A DNA stretch of 64,000 nt from Motiliproteus coralliicola (GCF_003345655.1 NZ_QQOH01000002.1:310001-374000), one strand, 5' to 3'; counted from the stretch's first letter, positions 43,793 through 52,851 are shown. Made by a program: numbers and translations. The notes: generated by a model from the letters alone, not told the origin.

Positions 43793-45214
43793 ATGCGTAT
43801 TGAACATGACGCCCTCGGCGAGCGCCAACTGGATGAAGCGGTCTACTATGGAATTCAGACTCAACGAGCCAAAGAGAATTTTGATATCTCAGGTAAAACC
43901 ATCAGTGATATCAAAGGATTCATTCGTAGCATTGCGCAGATCAAGAAGGCCGCGGCGATCGCGAATTGTAAGGTGGGTGTGCTGAGTGAGCAGATCAGTG
44001 ATGCTATCTGCCAGGCAGCTGACGAAGTGGCGGCCAACCCTGATCCCGCCGCTTTTGCCATCGATATCTACCAGGGTGGCGGGGGTACCTCAGCCAATAT
44101 GAACCTGAATGAGGTGTTGGCCAATCGGGCCAATGAGATTCTGACCGGCAGCAAAGGGTACGATAGGGTTCACCCCAACACCCATGTCAACATGGGTCAG
44201 TCCACCAACGATGTGATCCCGGCGGCGATGAAGATCACCGTCTATCAGTCACTGACGTTGCTGGAACAGCGGCTGATCCAGTTTATCGGCTCGCTCGAAA
44301 AGAAAGAGCACGAGTTTGAACAGGTGGTAAAGCTGGGACGCACCTGCTTTCAAGATGCACTGCCGGTTACGCTGGGACAACAGTTCAGCGGCTACCGCAG
44401 TGCCTTTGAACGTATGGTTGTTGATGTCAGAGAGGTTCGCGAGAGCTGTTTGGAGTTACCGTTATCGGCCACGGCTATCGGTACCGAGTTCGGCACTTTC
44501 GATGGCTATAAAGACCACTTGTTCCAGTCGCTGCAGCAGGTGACCCATATCGACTTTGAAGTCGAGCCGAACCTGTTCGACGGGCTGCAGAATGCCGACG
44601 TCTGGATCAAGGTGTCGGCGGTGACCAAAGCGATCGCTTTGAATCTGAATAAGCTGGCGGCGGACCTGCGCCTGATGTCATCCGGTCCCCGTGCAGGACT
44701 GGGTGAGATCAGCCTGCCGGCGGTACAGCCCGGTTCGTCGATTATGCCGGGTAAGGTAAATCCGGTGATGCCGGAGATGGCGATGCAGGTCTACTTCCGA
44801 GTGCTGGGTAACGATGTTGCGGTGACCCGGGCCTGCGAGGGCGAGTTGGACTTGAATGTCTGGGAATCGTTGATCTTGAATTGTGTCACCGAATCCTGCG
44901 ATCTGCTCAGTGGTTGTTTGCCGCTGTTGGCAGCCAAGTGCATCGATGGCATCCAGGCTAACCACAGCAAGTGTCAGGCGGATGCTGAACAGTCGCTGGC
45001 GCTATCCACGGTGATTGCCACGCTGTTCGATTACCAGACCGCATCGCGACTGGCCAAGAAGGCGGAACTGGAGAATAAGACCATCAAACAGGTGGTGATC
45101 GAATCCGGCATCATGTCGGTGGAGGAGGCCGAGCGCTATCTTGATCCCTTGATGATGACCTCGCCGGACAAATTCAATGCCTTGTTTGCCACCAAACGGG
45201 AGATCTGTGCATGA
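43793..45214 (+). CDS. Aspartate ammonia-lyase-like C-N lyase (fumarase superfamily)
   Basis: The 473-aa protein has the aspartase/fumarase layout: Gly-Gly-Gly-Gly-Thr-Ser-Ala-Asn-Met-Asn near 95-104, Gly-Gln-Ser-Thr-Asn-Asp-Val near 135-141, and the mobile loop Gly-Ser-Ser-Ile-Met-Pro-Gly-Lys-Val-Asn-Pro at 314-324 with the catalytic Ser. Where aspartases usually read Gly-Arg-Thr-(His/Gln)-Leu-Gln-Asp this reads Gly-Arg-Thr-Cys-Phe-Gln-Asp near 182. It releases an amine from an aspartate-type substrate, giving fumarate. With an MmgE/PrpD neighbour, an N-substituted aspartate such as iminodisuccinate is as plausible as aspartate itself. It overlaps the next gene by 4 bases. Confidence 0.87.
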   Translation: MRIEHDALGERQLDEAVYYGIQTQRAKENFDISGKTISDIKGFIRSIAQIKKAAAIANCKVGVLSEQISDAICQAADEVAANPDPAAFAIDIYQGGGGTSANMNLNEVLANRANEILTGSKGYDRVHPNTHVNMGQSTNDVIPAAMKITVYQSLTLLEQRLIQFIGSLEKKEHEFEQVVKLGRTCFQDALPVTLGQQFSGYRSAFERMVVDVREVRESCLELPLSATAIGTEFGTFDGYKDHLFQSLQQVTHIDFEVEPNLFDGLQNADVWIKVSAVTKAIALNLNKLAADLRLMSSGPRAGLGEISLPAVQPGSSIMPGKVNPVMPEMAMQVYFRVLGNDVAVTRACEGELDLNVWESLILNCVTESCDLLSGCLPLLAAKCIDGIQANHSKCQADAEQSLALSTVIATLFDYQTASRLAKKAELENKTIKQVVIESGIMSVEEAERYLDPLMMTSPDKFNALFATKREICA

Positions 45215-46599
45215 GTTCGCAAAGCCCGATTCTGGTCCAGGCCGCAAAGTTCCTGCAGGAGGTCTGTTTCGCAGAGATTCCTGAGGACGTTCGGGTCACG
45301 TCCAAGCAGGCCATCCTCGACTATATCGGAGTCGCGATACCCGGCAGCGATCAGCCGGTCACCCGCAACCTGCTCAATTGGGCACTGAAGCGAAGTTGGG
45401 CTGAGACCTCCACGGTGATCGGGCGCTCGATGAAGCTCGACGCCGAGCATGCGGCCTTGATCAACGCCACCGCAGGACACGCCCTCGATTTCGACGACAC
45501 CAGTTGGGCCACCATCGGCCATCCGACTACGGTAATTGTGCCCGCTTTACTTGGTCTTGCCGAAGAGTCCGATGTCTCCGGTGAGGCGTTGCTGGTGGCC
45601 TATGTCGCAGCCGTTGAAGTGACTCACAAAATCGCCGATCTGATGATGCCCGATGCTTCAGAAAACGGCTGGCATACCACGGGTATTTTCTATTCGCTGG
45701 GTAGTGCAGCCGGGGCTTGCAAACTATTGGGGCTTGATCAACAGACCACGGTCATGGCGCTGGCACTGGCGCTATCGAAATCCAGTGGTATCCGCAGTAA
45801 TTTCGGAACCCAAGCCAAGCCCTACCATGCCGGTATGGCGGCCAAAGCCGGACTGGAAGCGGTCAGCCTGGCCAGGGACGGGGTCACGGCTTCTGAGACT
45901 GCACTGGAAGGGGCGGATGGCTTTATCCAGTGCTTCGCCGGCGCTGCGCTTGCTCAAACCACACGGGAGTCGGCTAAACCGGTGATGTTTGGCATCGGCT
46001 GGGATATCGTGCGACGGGGTTATGCTTTCAAGAAATACCCCAACTGCAGCGGCAATCACCCGGCTCTCGATGTGTTGTTTGCGCTTCTGGCCGAGCGACA
46101 GATTCGTGCCGATCAGGTGGAAAAAATCCATTGCGGAGTCAGTCTGTTGGGGCCGAAAGAACTGGTCTCCCATCGGCCCCGATCACCGGTCGAGGCCCGG
46201 TTCTCGTTGGAGTTCTCCATCGCCTGTGCGTTGGTGTACGGGCAGGTCACGCTGGATCAGTTCTGCGAAGACTGCATTCTGGATCCAAGGGTTCAGTCGT
46301 TGATCGAACGGATCAGCATGTCGGTAGACGACGACCTGGCCAAACTGGGCTTTATCGGGACCGCACCGGTGAAAATCTGGCTGACCTTGAAAGATGGCGA
46401 AGAGATCTATCTTGAGAATGATCTTGCCCGCGGCAATCCGGAGAAGCCATTCAGCAATCAGGAATTCTCCGACAAATTCCGCCGTTGTACCCAGGGGTTG
46501 CTCCCTGAGGCGCAGGCGGAAAGCCTGCTGGCGCAGCTGTTTCAGCTTGAGCAGGTGACATCGGTAAGAGAGCTGTTGGCGTTAACGAAGGTCTGCTGA
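45211..46599 (+). CDS. MmgE/PrpD family protein
   Basis: The 462-aa protein has the family layout: a helical domain with Gly-His-Ala-Leu-Asp-Phe-Asp-Asp near 89-96, Lys-Pro-Tyr-His-Ala-Gly-Met-Ala-Ala near 203-211, and the small domain with Phe-Lys-Lys-Tyr-Pro-Asn-Cys-Ser-Gly-Asn-His near 275. Family members include 2-methylcitrate dehydratase, aconitate decarboxylase and iminodisuccinate epimerase. No prpB/prpC genes lie nearby, and the ATGA overlap with the lyase gene argues for a shared pathway, so an epimerase or isomerase acting on the lyase substrate is favoured. Confidence 0.87.
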   Translation: MSSQSPILVQAAKFLQEVCFAEIPEDVRVTSKQAILDYIGVAIPGSDQPVTRNLLNWALKRSWAETSTVIGRSMKLDAEHAALINATAGHALDFDDTSWATIGHPTTVIVPALLGLAEESDVSGEALLVAYVAAVEVTHKIADLMMPDASENGWHTTGIFYSLGSAAGACKLLGLDQQTTVMALALALSKSSGIRSNFGTQAKPYHAGMAAKAGLEAVSLARDGVTASETALEGADGFIQCFAGAALAQTTRESAKPVMFGIGWDIVRRGYAFKKYPNCSGNHPALDVLFALLAERQIRADQVEKIHCGVSLLGPKELVSHRPRSPVEARFSLEFSIACALVYGQVTLDQFCEDCILDPRVQSLIERISMSVDDDLAKLGFIGTAPVKIWLTLKDGEEIYLENDLARGNPEKPFSNQEFSDKFRRCTQGLLPEAQAESLLAQLFQLEQVTSVRELLALTKVC

Positions 46600-46625
46600 T
46601 CGGCTGAATCGCCCGTCCACGAGAG

Positions 46626-46650
46626 AAACCCGGCCTTTGCCGGGTTTTTA
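46626..46650. terminator. Bidirectional intrinsic terminator between the lyase operon and LysR gene
   Basis: aaacccggc pairs perfectly with gccgggttt around a CTTT loop, followed by ttta on the + strand and preceded by a run of A that gives a U-tract on the other strand. The stop codon of the convergent LysR gene lies within the T-tract. Confidence 0.88.
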
Positions 46651-47664
46651 TTTGCGTTCTCCTCTGGCCAGAGCCCGGGCATTCTCGTCGATCACGAACT
46701 CGGAGACCGTCCACGGGAATCGGGCCTGGATCTCCGGCAGTAACTGTTGTTCCAGCTGGCGAGCACATTCTGCCAGGATGGTATCAACCAGATGCTGGTA
46801 TTCGTTGTGCCGGGTGACGACGTAGATTTCTCGGCTGAACGAAGGCTGGGGCGCTGGTTGCATATGCACTTCGGGCAGCATGTCTTTGCACTGGAGCAGG
46901 CATAACGGCGATGACACGGCCCACCCCAGTTCATCGGCCACCATCGACAAGACCACCCGGGTGGTATCGGCTTCTACCTTCACCGGGACCGACATTCGCA
47001 TCCGGGAAAAATGGGTCTCGGCGATCCTGCCTGAGGCCGAGCGTCGGGAGTAGCGAACCAAGGGTTGCTCACTGCTGATCAATTGCTGCCAGGTCACCGG
47101 CTTTCCAACCAGTGGTGAATGCTTCGATAGCACCAACAGGTGGGGCTCCTGGCACAGGAAATAGCGGCTCAGGCCATCGATACCATCCAGTGGATCGCTG
47201 GTGATAATGATATCGACCTCCCGATCCAGCAGATCCTTGGCGATGTTGGGTGATATCCCGCTGAGTACCGATATCTGTCGGGTTTGGGTGGCCAGTAGGC
47301 GTATCAGTGCCGGTGCAACATTGGTGGACAGGGAGTCGATCACACCGATTTTGACGATCGGTTTAAGCTCATTGCGTTCCCGGATCAGCGAGACCGCTTC
47401 TTCGAGGTCAGAGAACTGTCCTTCCAGTTGTTCTTGCAGCAACACCGCTTCCGGTTTCAGAGCAATCGGCCGCACTTCGCGATCAAACAGGCTCACACCC
47501 AGGGTGTCTTCGAGTTTCTGAATATTCTGGGATACCGATGACTGGCTTAGCCCCAACGCTTTCGAGGCCCGGGTAAAGCTGCGGTGCTGACAAACGGCCA
47601 GAAAGGTTTCCAATGTTTTGCTATATAGCAGCGAGTGGATGCTTTTGGCAGCAGGGGATGGCAT
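46648..47664 (-). CDS. LysR-family regulator convergent to the TRAP-lyase operon
   Basis: The 338-aa protein is a little longer than usual for the family. It has a winged helix-turn-helix with Ala-Ser-Lys-Ala-Leu-Gly-Leu-Ser-Gln-Ser-Ser-Val-Ser-Gln near residue 33-46 and an effector domain from about 105. It ends in the shared terminator. Position suggests control of the TRAP-lyase operon, though its own promoter side faces away from it. Confidence 0.87.
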   Translation of the reverse strand: MPSPAAKSIHSLLYSKTLETFLAVCQHRSFTRASKALGLSQSSVSQNIQKLEDTLGVSLFDREVRPIALKPEAVLLQEQLEGQFSDLEEAVSLIRERNELKPIVKIGVIDSLSTNVAPALIRLLATQTRQISVLSGISPNIAKDLLDREVDIIITSDPLDGIDGLSRYFLCQEPHLLVLSKHSPLVGKPVTWQQLISSEQPLVRYSRRSASGRIAETHFSRMRMSVPVKVEADTTRVVLSMVADELGWAVSSPLCLLQCKDMLPEVHMQPAPQPSFSREIYVVTRHNEYQHLVDTILAECARQLEQQLLPEIQARFPWTVSEFVIDENARALARGERK

Positions 47665-47765
47665 GGCGGGAACCTAACAACTTGATAATTATTATAAAAC
47701 TGACGTAAGTACACTATCTCAGTAATTACTCTGCAATGGTAGTTCATCGGATGATGGGCTGAAGC

Positions 47766-48677
47766 TCAGTCTCGGAATAAGCGTCGGCGTAGATCGAGGC
47801 CTAATCCAATGCCGACCAACATGGCGATAACTGCAACAACCCCAGCGGGTGACAAGGCGGGAAGTGCGAGCAGCAGCTGCGAGTCGTTGCCGCCGAGGGC
47901 CAGGGCGGCACCAACTCCCATCAGCACCCCGGCGACCAGGTGGGCCAACCATGCCTGAAGCTTAGGCAGTTGCAGCTGGAATTGTCGGGTCTTCCAAGCG
48001 GCGAAAACCATCCCGCCCAGCAGTGCCAACAGCAAGGCGTAGTCGGTCGGAGCAGGCCAGCGTAACTCATCCTGGTGTAGCAGGGCGGCGCTGAGGTTGC
48101 GGAGGAATCCACTGGGTGGCCAGCTGGAATTGAAGAGAAACAAAAACCCCGCCAGCAGTCCGATCCCCATCATGCTGAACCACAGTTTTCTACGGGCGTT
48201 GTGACTCCTTAAGGCCCAGACTCCAAGCCCTAAGGACAATGCGGCGTGTACGCCATAACTGAGCGGTGAAGGCGAGCCGAGTTCGGCGGGTTCATACGGT
48301 GGTGGCCAGTGAGCCAAGGCGCACCAGCCTAAAATCCAGCCCAGCAGGGTGGCGCTCATCTGCAGTTGACCGCGGGATAATCGATTCAGTGTTGAGACTC
48401 CGCAGCCTTGATTCAGGGCGCTGCCCAAGCCAAACAATAAGCCACCGACGGCAATCCAGCTATCGGCGGAAACGGCCCTGAACGGCAGTGGCAGCCCCAC
48501 CGATTGGCCGACAAACACGGCGATCCAGGCCGTCGTGCCGGACAGTAGAATCGCACTCAGGAATTCGGGCTTACCCTTGATACTCTCATGCACGCCTCTG
48601 ACCATGCACAGCCCGATCGACTGGGCCAGATAACCCACCGCAGCGGCGAGGCCGAGTGCACTCAACAATAGGATCAT
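47766..48677 (-). CDS. YeeE/YedE-family membrane protein
   Basis: The 303-aa protein has about eight to ten helices and the YeeE/YedE marks: Ile-Gly-Leu-Cys-Met-Val-Arg near 21-27, Gly-Leu-Gly-Ser-Ala-Leu-Asn-Gln-Gly-Cys-Gly-Val-Ser near 83-95, and Gly-Val-Gly-Ala-Ala-Leu-Ala-Leu-Gly-Gly-Asn-Asp near 254. Conserved cysteines in the family pass thiosulfate or other sulfur species through the membrane; two of the three expected motifs keep their Cys, the last has none. No TusA-like gene is adjacent. Substrate uncertain. Confidence 0.8.
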   Translation of the reverse strand: MILLLSALGLAAAVGYLAQSIGLCMVRGVHESIKGKPEFLSAILLSGTTAWIAVFVGQSVGLPLPFRAVSADSWIAVGGLLFGLGSALNQGCGVSTLNRLSRGQLQMSATLLGWILGWCALAHWPPPYEPAELGSPSPLSYGVHAALSLGLGVWALRSHNARRKLWFSMMGIGLLAGFLFLFNSSWPPSGFLRNLSAALLHQDELRWPAPTDYALLLALLGGMVFAAWKTRQFQLQLPKLQAWLAHLVAGVLMGVGAALALGGNDSQLLLALPALSPAGVVAVIAMLVGIGLGLDLRRRLFRD

Positions 48678-48757
48678 CGCCTCTGCTCTCCTCGCGAGTC
48701 AGGCGCTTTTCTTAGGGGTGTTCGTAATTAGAAGAGCGAGTGTCTGAGACGTTACAG

Positions 48758-49675
48758 TTAATTCGGTGATGGGTTCTGAGGAGATTTTATGTTGTTGATC
48801 AGGTAACTGACCAGTTCGCTCAGTGCCGTGTTTTTCATGCGATTGGCCGGATAGACCAACGAAACCGGTATCGAAGACAGCTGGAACGGTTCCAGAATCG
48901 GAACCAATTGGCCACTGTCCAAGTAGCGCTGCACAAGGAAGTCAGGCAGATGCGCAATGCCGTGCCCATCGGCGCAGAAGTCAGCGGCAATGGAGCCGCT
49001 GTTAACTTCCACCGGGCCGGAGACACTGACGTGTTTCTCAGCGCCATCTTCGGTATAGCGCCAGCGACCCGGGGTGCGATTCGACGTATCGATGACACAC
49101 CGGTGTTCGCTCAGCTGCTTCGGGTGTATCGGTCTGCCATAGGCCTTTAAGTACTTAGGGCTAGCGACGTAGAGCACGTTCAGCTCGGTCAATTGACGCC
49201 CGATTAATCGTGAGTCAGGAAGCCTATGCACTCTAACGGCGAGATCGATACCTTCTTCCACCAAGTTCACGTAGCGGTTGATCAACATCAGCGTGAACGA
49301 AACCGAGGGGTGCTGTTTTACAAACTCGCTCAGTAAACGGGTGATGCCGAGTTGTTCCGCGTCTGGTGGAACACTGATGCGTAAGTGCCCGGCCACGTTG
49401 TGCTGTTGAGTGTCGGCCCGGTTTTCCAGCCTATCGAGGCGCTCCACCAGCTCTTGGAACTGCTCTAAGTAGTAGTGGCCTTCGGCGGTGAGACTCATCG
49501 CGCGCGTGGTTCGGTACAACAATTGGCATCCAAGGTGTTGCTCTAAATCAGCTACCTGTTTGCTGACCGCTGAGACGACAATCCCTATCCGATTTGCCGC
49601 CTGACTAAAACTTCCCTGTTCAACAACGATCTGAAAGGTGCGAATCGCTTTAACAATATCTATTTTTCTATTCAT
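48758..49675 (-). CDS. LysR-family regulator divergent from an SDR gene
   Basis: The 305-aa protein has the CrgA/YhjC-like N-terminus with Phe-Ser-Gln-Ala-Ala-Asn-Arg-Ile-Gly-Ile-Val-Val-Ser-Ala-Val-Ser near 22-37 and an effector domain with Arg-Ile-Ser-Val-Pro near 98. It is 108 bases from the divergent SDR gene, which it likely controls. A 10-base tandem repeat (aggccgattc) lies in that gap. Confidence 0.88.
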   Translation of the reverse strand: MNRKIDIVKAIRTFQIVVEQGSFSQAANRIGIVVSAVSKQVADLEQHLGCQLLYRTTRAMSLTAEGHYYLEQFQELVERLDRLENRADTQQHNVAGHLRISVPPDAEQLGITRLLSEFVKQHPSVSFTLMLINRYVNLVEEGIDLAVRVHRLPDSRLIGRQLTELNVLYVASPKYLKAYGRPIHPKQLSEHRCVIDTSNRTPGRWRYTEDGAEKHVSVSGPVEVNSGSIAADFCADGHGIAHLPDFLVQRYLDSGQLVPILEPFQLSSIPVSLVYPANRMKNTALSELVSYLINNIKSPQNPSPN

Positions 49676-49783
49676 TGGAATAATGATTTCAAATTTGCAC
49701 TGTTTTTCAATTTTAGATCGGTAGTTAGCCTTAGCTCAATGTTAACTCAGGCCGATTCAGGCCGATTGGAAATGGTGACAAAC

Positions 49784-50383
49784 ATGAAAATTCTACTGGT
49801 AGGTGCTTCCGGCACGATTGGAAAAGCCGTTGCAGAGCGTTTGAGCGTCGATCACGACGTGATCAAGGCGGGTTTTTCTGATGGTGATGTCACCGTTGAT
49901 TTGAGCAGCGCGGCGTCGATCGAAGCGATGTTCAAACGGGTGGGGCAGATCGATGCTGTGGTTTCGACGGCGGGCGTCGCTAATTTCGCCACATTCGATC
50001 AACTCCCGGATGAAGAGTATCAACTGGCGCTAGGGAACAAGCTGATGGGCCAGGTAAATCTGGTACGAATCGGGCGCAATTTTATCAACCAAGGGGGCTC
50101 GATCACATTGACTTCAGGCCTGCTGGCACGAGAGCCGATGCCGGGTAGTGTTGTTATCAGCATGGCTAATGGTGCACTTGAAAGCTTTGTCAAAGCCGCC
50201 GCACTCGAGTTGGATACGCTGCGCCTCAATGTGGTATCCCCTGTGTTTGTGAAAGAAACCATGGCGATGATGGGCATGAGCACCGAAGGCGGGCTTTCAG
50301 CAAGCGATACGGCCAAGGCCTATGCTGCCGCCGTGACAGGATCGATGCATGGCGTCACGTTGGATGCATCTGCTTATGCATAG
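49784..50383 (+). CDS. Short-chain dehydrogenase/reductase
   Basis: The 199-aa protein (ATG 49784) is a short SDR with the cofactor loop Gly-Ala-Ser-Gly-Thr-Ile-Gly at 7-13 and Ser-Thr-Ala-Gly-Val-Ala near 66. The usual catalytic Tyr-x-x-x-Lys is altered: around 133-148 it reads Ser-Met-Ala-Asn-Gly-Ala-Leu-Glu-Ser-Phe-Val-Lys, without the Tyr. This matches the short SDR branch often paired with LysR regulators. Substrate unknown. Confidence 0.85.
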   Translation: MKILLVGASGTIGKAVAERLSVDHDVIKAGFSDGDVTVDLSSAASIEAMFKRVGQIDAVVSTAGVANFATFDQLPDEEYQLALGNKLMGQVNLVRIGRNFINQGGSITLTSGLLAREPMPGSVVISMANGALESFVKAAALELDTLRLNVVSPVFVKETMAMMGMSTEGGLSASDTAKAYAAAVTGSMHGVTLDASAYA

Positions 50384-50610
50384 TTTTTGATGGCTGTGGC
50401 ACGGTGACTTCAGCTAGCACCGTTGTCGATGCCCTGGACGCTGACAGCAGGGTGCGGTTCGCAGGTTCCTTAGTCGATCGCACCGTCGCTGTCCTATACT
50501 TCTAGGGCTGTTTTCACTCTATCGCGGGCATGCCCATCGGCAGCTCCGATAACCCGGGTCGTATATCGAGGCCGATCTGTAGCCCGCCTGCCATTCGTCA
50601 GGAGGTTACT

Positions 50611-51066
50611 ATGTGCAGAGTCATCCTCACCCTGAGCCTTGCCCTGTTCCTGCAAACCGCCCACGCCGATAACCATGGTTCGATGGAAGCTAAGTCGCTC
50701 TACGACCGGCTCGGAGGGATTGCTCCGATATCTGTGGTGGTCAGTGACTTTATCGATGCGCTGGTGCCGGATACGGCCTTAAACGCCAATCCCAAAATCG
50801 ATGCGGCCCGTATGGCTGTCCCGCCGGAGTATCTGAAATACCATGTCACCGCGATGGTCTGCCAGGTAACCGGCGGGCCCTGCCAATACCATGGGCGTGA
50901 CATGAAGTCTTCCCATGCCCATCTGGCCATCACCGAGAAGGAATGGGATCGGATGGTGGAGATATTCCTACAGATACTGAGTCGTTATGGCGTTCCGGAG
51001 AAGGAGACCCAGGAGCTGCTGGAGATCGTCGGTAGTACCAAGGGAGATATCGTCACGATGCGATAG
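50611..51066 (+). CDS. Exported group I truncated haemoglobin
   Basis: The 151-aa protein starts at ATG 50611 behind GGAGG. Its first 20 residues form a signal peptide ending Ala-His-Ala. The remainder is a 2/2 globin: Ser-Leu-Tyr-Asp-Arg-Leu-Gly-Gly near 29 (A/B helix start), Lys-Tyr-His-Val near 80, and the proximal-His region Ser-Ser-His-Ala-His-Leu-Ala-Ile near 107. Group I globins bind O2/NO; a periplasmic location would suit NO or peroxide handling at the envelope. No partner gene is adjacent. Confidence 0.85.
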   Translation: MCRVILTLSLALFLQTAHADNHGSMEAKSLYDRLGGIAPISVVVSDFIDALVPDTALNANPKIDAARMAVPPEYLKYHVTAMVCQVTGGPCQYHGRDMKSSHAHLAITEKEWDRMVEIFLQILSRYGVPEKETQELLEIVGSTKGDIVTMR

Positions 51067-51073
51067 GTCGTGG

Positions 51074-51103
51074 TGGCCGCATAGGTTTGAGGCTATGCGG
51101 CCA
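51074..51103. terminator. Perfect 11-bp hairpin between convergent genes
   Basis: tggccgcatag and ctatgcggcca pair perfectly around an 8-base loop, between the globin gene and the convergent beta-solenoid gene. The tail is T-poor (tccttgc), but position and perfection favour a shared transcript end. Confidence 0.6.
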
Positions 51104-51126
51104 TCCTTGCATTCCTACATCGAGTG

Positions 51127-52851
51127 TTACGGCTTGTGGAAACTCACCTGCAGGTCGTTACCCACGATGCTGAAGGTGGGCTCAACCCCGTCGATCGAGC
51201 TTCCGGCAAACTGCTCCGCAGAGAAGCCGGACAGACCGCTGTTGGAGAGAATCGTATAGGCCTTGTTGTTGGCAAAATTCTCATCCTTGGGCTGACTGAA
51301 ATAGAAATACACCGGCTTGGAATGCAGGCTCAATTGGCCGGATACCGTTAGTCCGGTCGTTTCAGATTCAAGCCGAATCGCGATGACTCCGCCGGTCAGA
51401 TCCAGTCTGTCGAGGGTTAGCCCGGTGGCATGGTCACGCAGATCCAGCTCAGCATTGTCGTACAGCTGAACCTTAGCCGTGTCGCCGGATGCGTTGCCGT
51501 AGAACACAATCCGACCACCATGGCCACCGTGACTGCCGCCATAGGCGATCAGGGTCGAATTGCCGGCGCTTGCCGTGTCCGAAAACAGGGTGTAGCCGCC
51601 GGCGGCTTGGGGCAGATAGGCTCCCAGATTGTAAATGGTCGCGTTGCCTGCCGTGGGTACCTGATCCCCTCCGTTACCACTGCCGTAGACCGAAAATTCG
51701 GTGTAACCGGCGGCTCCCTGCTGGGTCTCCCCGGGGTGGTTCCAGATGCAGGCATTACCGGCCGTCGGGTAATAATCGGTCGGCAGGTTGATCGAGAAGA
51801 TCGTATGGCCGGCCGTCGACTTATTTTTAATCGCGCTGCCGTAGTTGATGATGCGGGCGTTGGCCGCGGTTGGAGAGCCGTACTTGGCACTGAACTCAGC
51901 ATGGCCGCCGCCGCCCTGCTCTCCCTCCCTGGCACCGTAGTTGTAGTAGGCGCCATTGCCTGCCGATGCGCCCTGGGTGTTCATATGTGGGGGGTTGTTA
52001 TTGAAGCTGGTGACGCCGCCATAGGCGCCGGCCGCCTTCGCCGCGTAGTTGTGGAACTGGCCCTGGCCGCCATCGGCCGTAGCGTCAAAGGCGACGTCGC
52101 CGCCGTTGGCCTTGGGATAGGTGCCGCCCCAGTTGTTGTAGATACCGTAAGCAGCAGTGGAATTTCCGTAGAACTGGGTATTGCCGCCATCGCCGCCGGA
52201 AACGGTGCCGCCGACATTGATGAAGTTGGCATTGGCAGCCGTTGCGGTATCGTGAAACACCACATTGCCGAAGGTATCACCGTCCAAACCCAGCGAACCG
52301 TAGATGGTAAAGCGAGCGTTAGCCGCCGAGGATGAGTTGCAGAAACTGACTTCACCGCCGACGGTACTGTGCTTGGGCGGGGTCGCCGCCCCGGTCCAGA
52401 CCTTGAATGAGGCGGAGCCGGCATTGGCCTGATCACAGAAGCAGATAACGCCGCCGCCGTAACCTTGCTCCGTTACCGGGCCGGCGCAATAAAACAGGTT
52501 ATCGCCCCCCGCCGTCGCTTCGTTGGTGAACTTCAGCTGTGGGTTGCTGAAACCGTGGCTGGTGGCGGCAACCACTAAACTCTGGCGGTTGTAGGAATGA
52601 TTGCTGACCCCTTGACCGGAGATGGTTAACGCCGGTGTGTCGGAAGGACCGAACAGGAAGGTATAGGCGGACGCGTTTTCGGAGAACTCGATGGTCTCGA
52701 CCGTCGCGTCGCTGGTGTTGGAAAAGCCGATTGAGGTCTGGCTGGATGGGCCAAATTCGGCGTTGACCGGGGGATCCTCGGAGGGGGTCCAGTTCTCTGA
52801 CAGATTCCATTCCCCGCTGGCGGGCTGGCTGTTCCACATTGATTTCGTCAT
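51127..52851 (-). CDS. Beta-solenoid repeat protein without visible export signal
   Basis: The 574-aa product (ATG 52851 behind GGAG) contains about ten degenerate repeats of 28-37 residues from roughly residue 135 to 480. Their pattern is Ala/Gly-Asn-Ala-x-(hydrophobic)-x-Asn-x-Gly...Gly-Gly-x-x-x-Phe-x-x-x-(Ser/Thr)-x-Ala. Such repeats form right-handed beta-helices in autotransporter passengers and the ~Trp-Asn-x-x-Ala-Asn-Trp beta-strand repeat family; the N-terminus (Gly-Glu-Trp-Asn-Leu) and C-terminal Ile-Val-Gly-Asn-Asp-Leu fit the latter. I see no signal peptide, anchor or translocator barrel. It lies 152 bases after the giant GGDEF protein on the same strand. Confidence 0.8.
   Translation of the reverse strand: MTKSMWNSQPASGEWNLSENWTPSEDPPVNAEFGPSSQTSIGFSNTSDATVETIEFSENASAYTFLFGPSDTPALTISGQGVSNHSYNRQSLVVAATSHGFSNPQLKFTNEATAGGDNLFYCAGPVTEQGYGGGVICFCDQANAGSASFKVWTGAATPPKHSTVGGEVSFCNSSSAANARFTIYGSLGLDGDTFGNVVFHDTATAANANFINVGGTVSGGDGGNTQFYGNSTAAYGIYNNWGGTYPKANGGDVAFDATADGGQGQFHNYAAKAAGAYGGVTSFNNNPPHMNTQGASAGNGAYYNYGAREGEQGGGGHAEFSAKYGSPTAANARIINYGSAIKNKSTAGHTIFSINLPTDYYPTAGNACIWNHPGETQQGAAGYTEFSVYGSGNGGDQVPTAGNATIYNLGAYLPQAAGGYTLFSDTASAGNSTLIAYGGSHGGHGGRIVFYGNASGDTAKVQLYDNAELDLRDHATGLTLDRLDLTGGVIAIRLESETTGLTVSGQLSLHSKPVYFYFSQPKDENFANNKAYTILSNSGLSGFSAEQFAGSSIDGVEPTFSIVGNDLQVSFHKP

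Noticed and set aside
45211-46599. Assignment of the MmgE/PrpD gene as 2-methylcitrate dehydratase (prpD)
   Set aside because: No prpB, prpC or acnD gene nearby, and it is coupled to an aspartase-like lyase.
49739-49783. Upstream start of the SDR protein giving 15 extra residues
   Set aside because: The Rossmann first strand begins at Met 49784 and the extra residues cover the tandem repeat of the regulatory gap.
51430-52335. Plus-strand frame of 301 codons opposite the beta-solenoid gene
   Set aside because: Gly/Val/Ala-rich antisense shadow caused by the repeat composition of the real gene.
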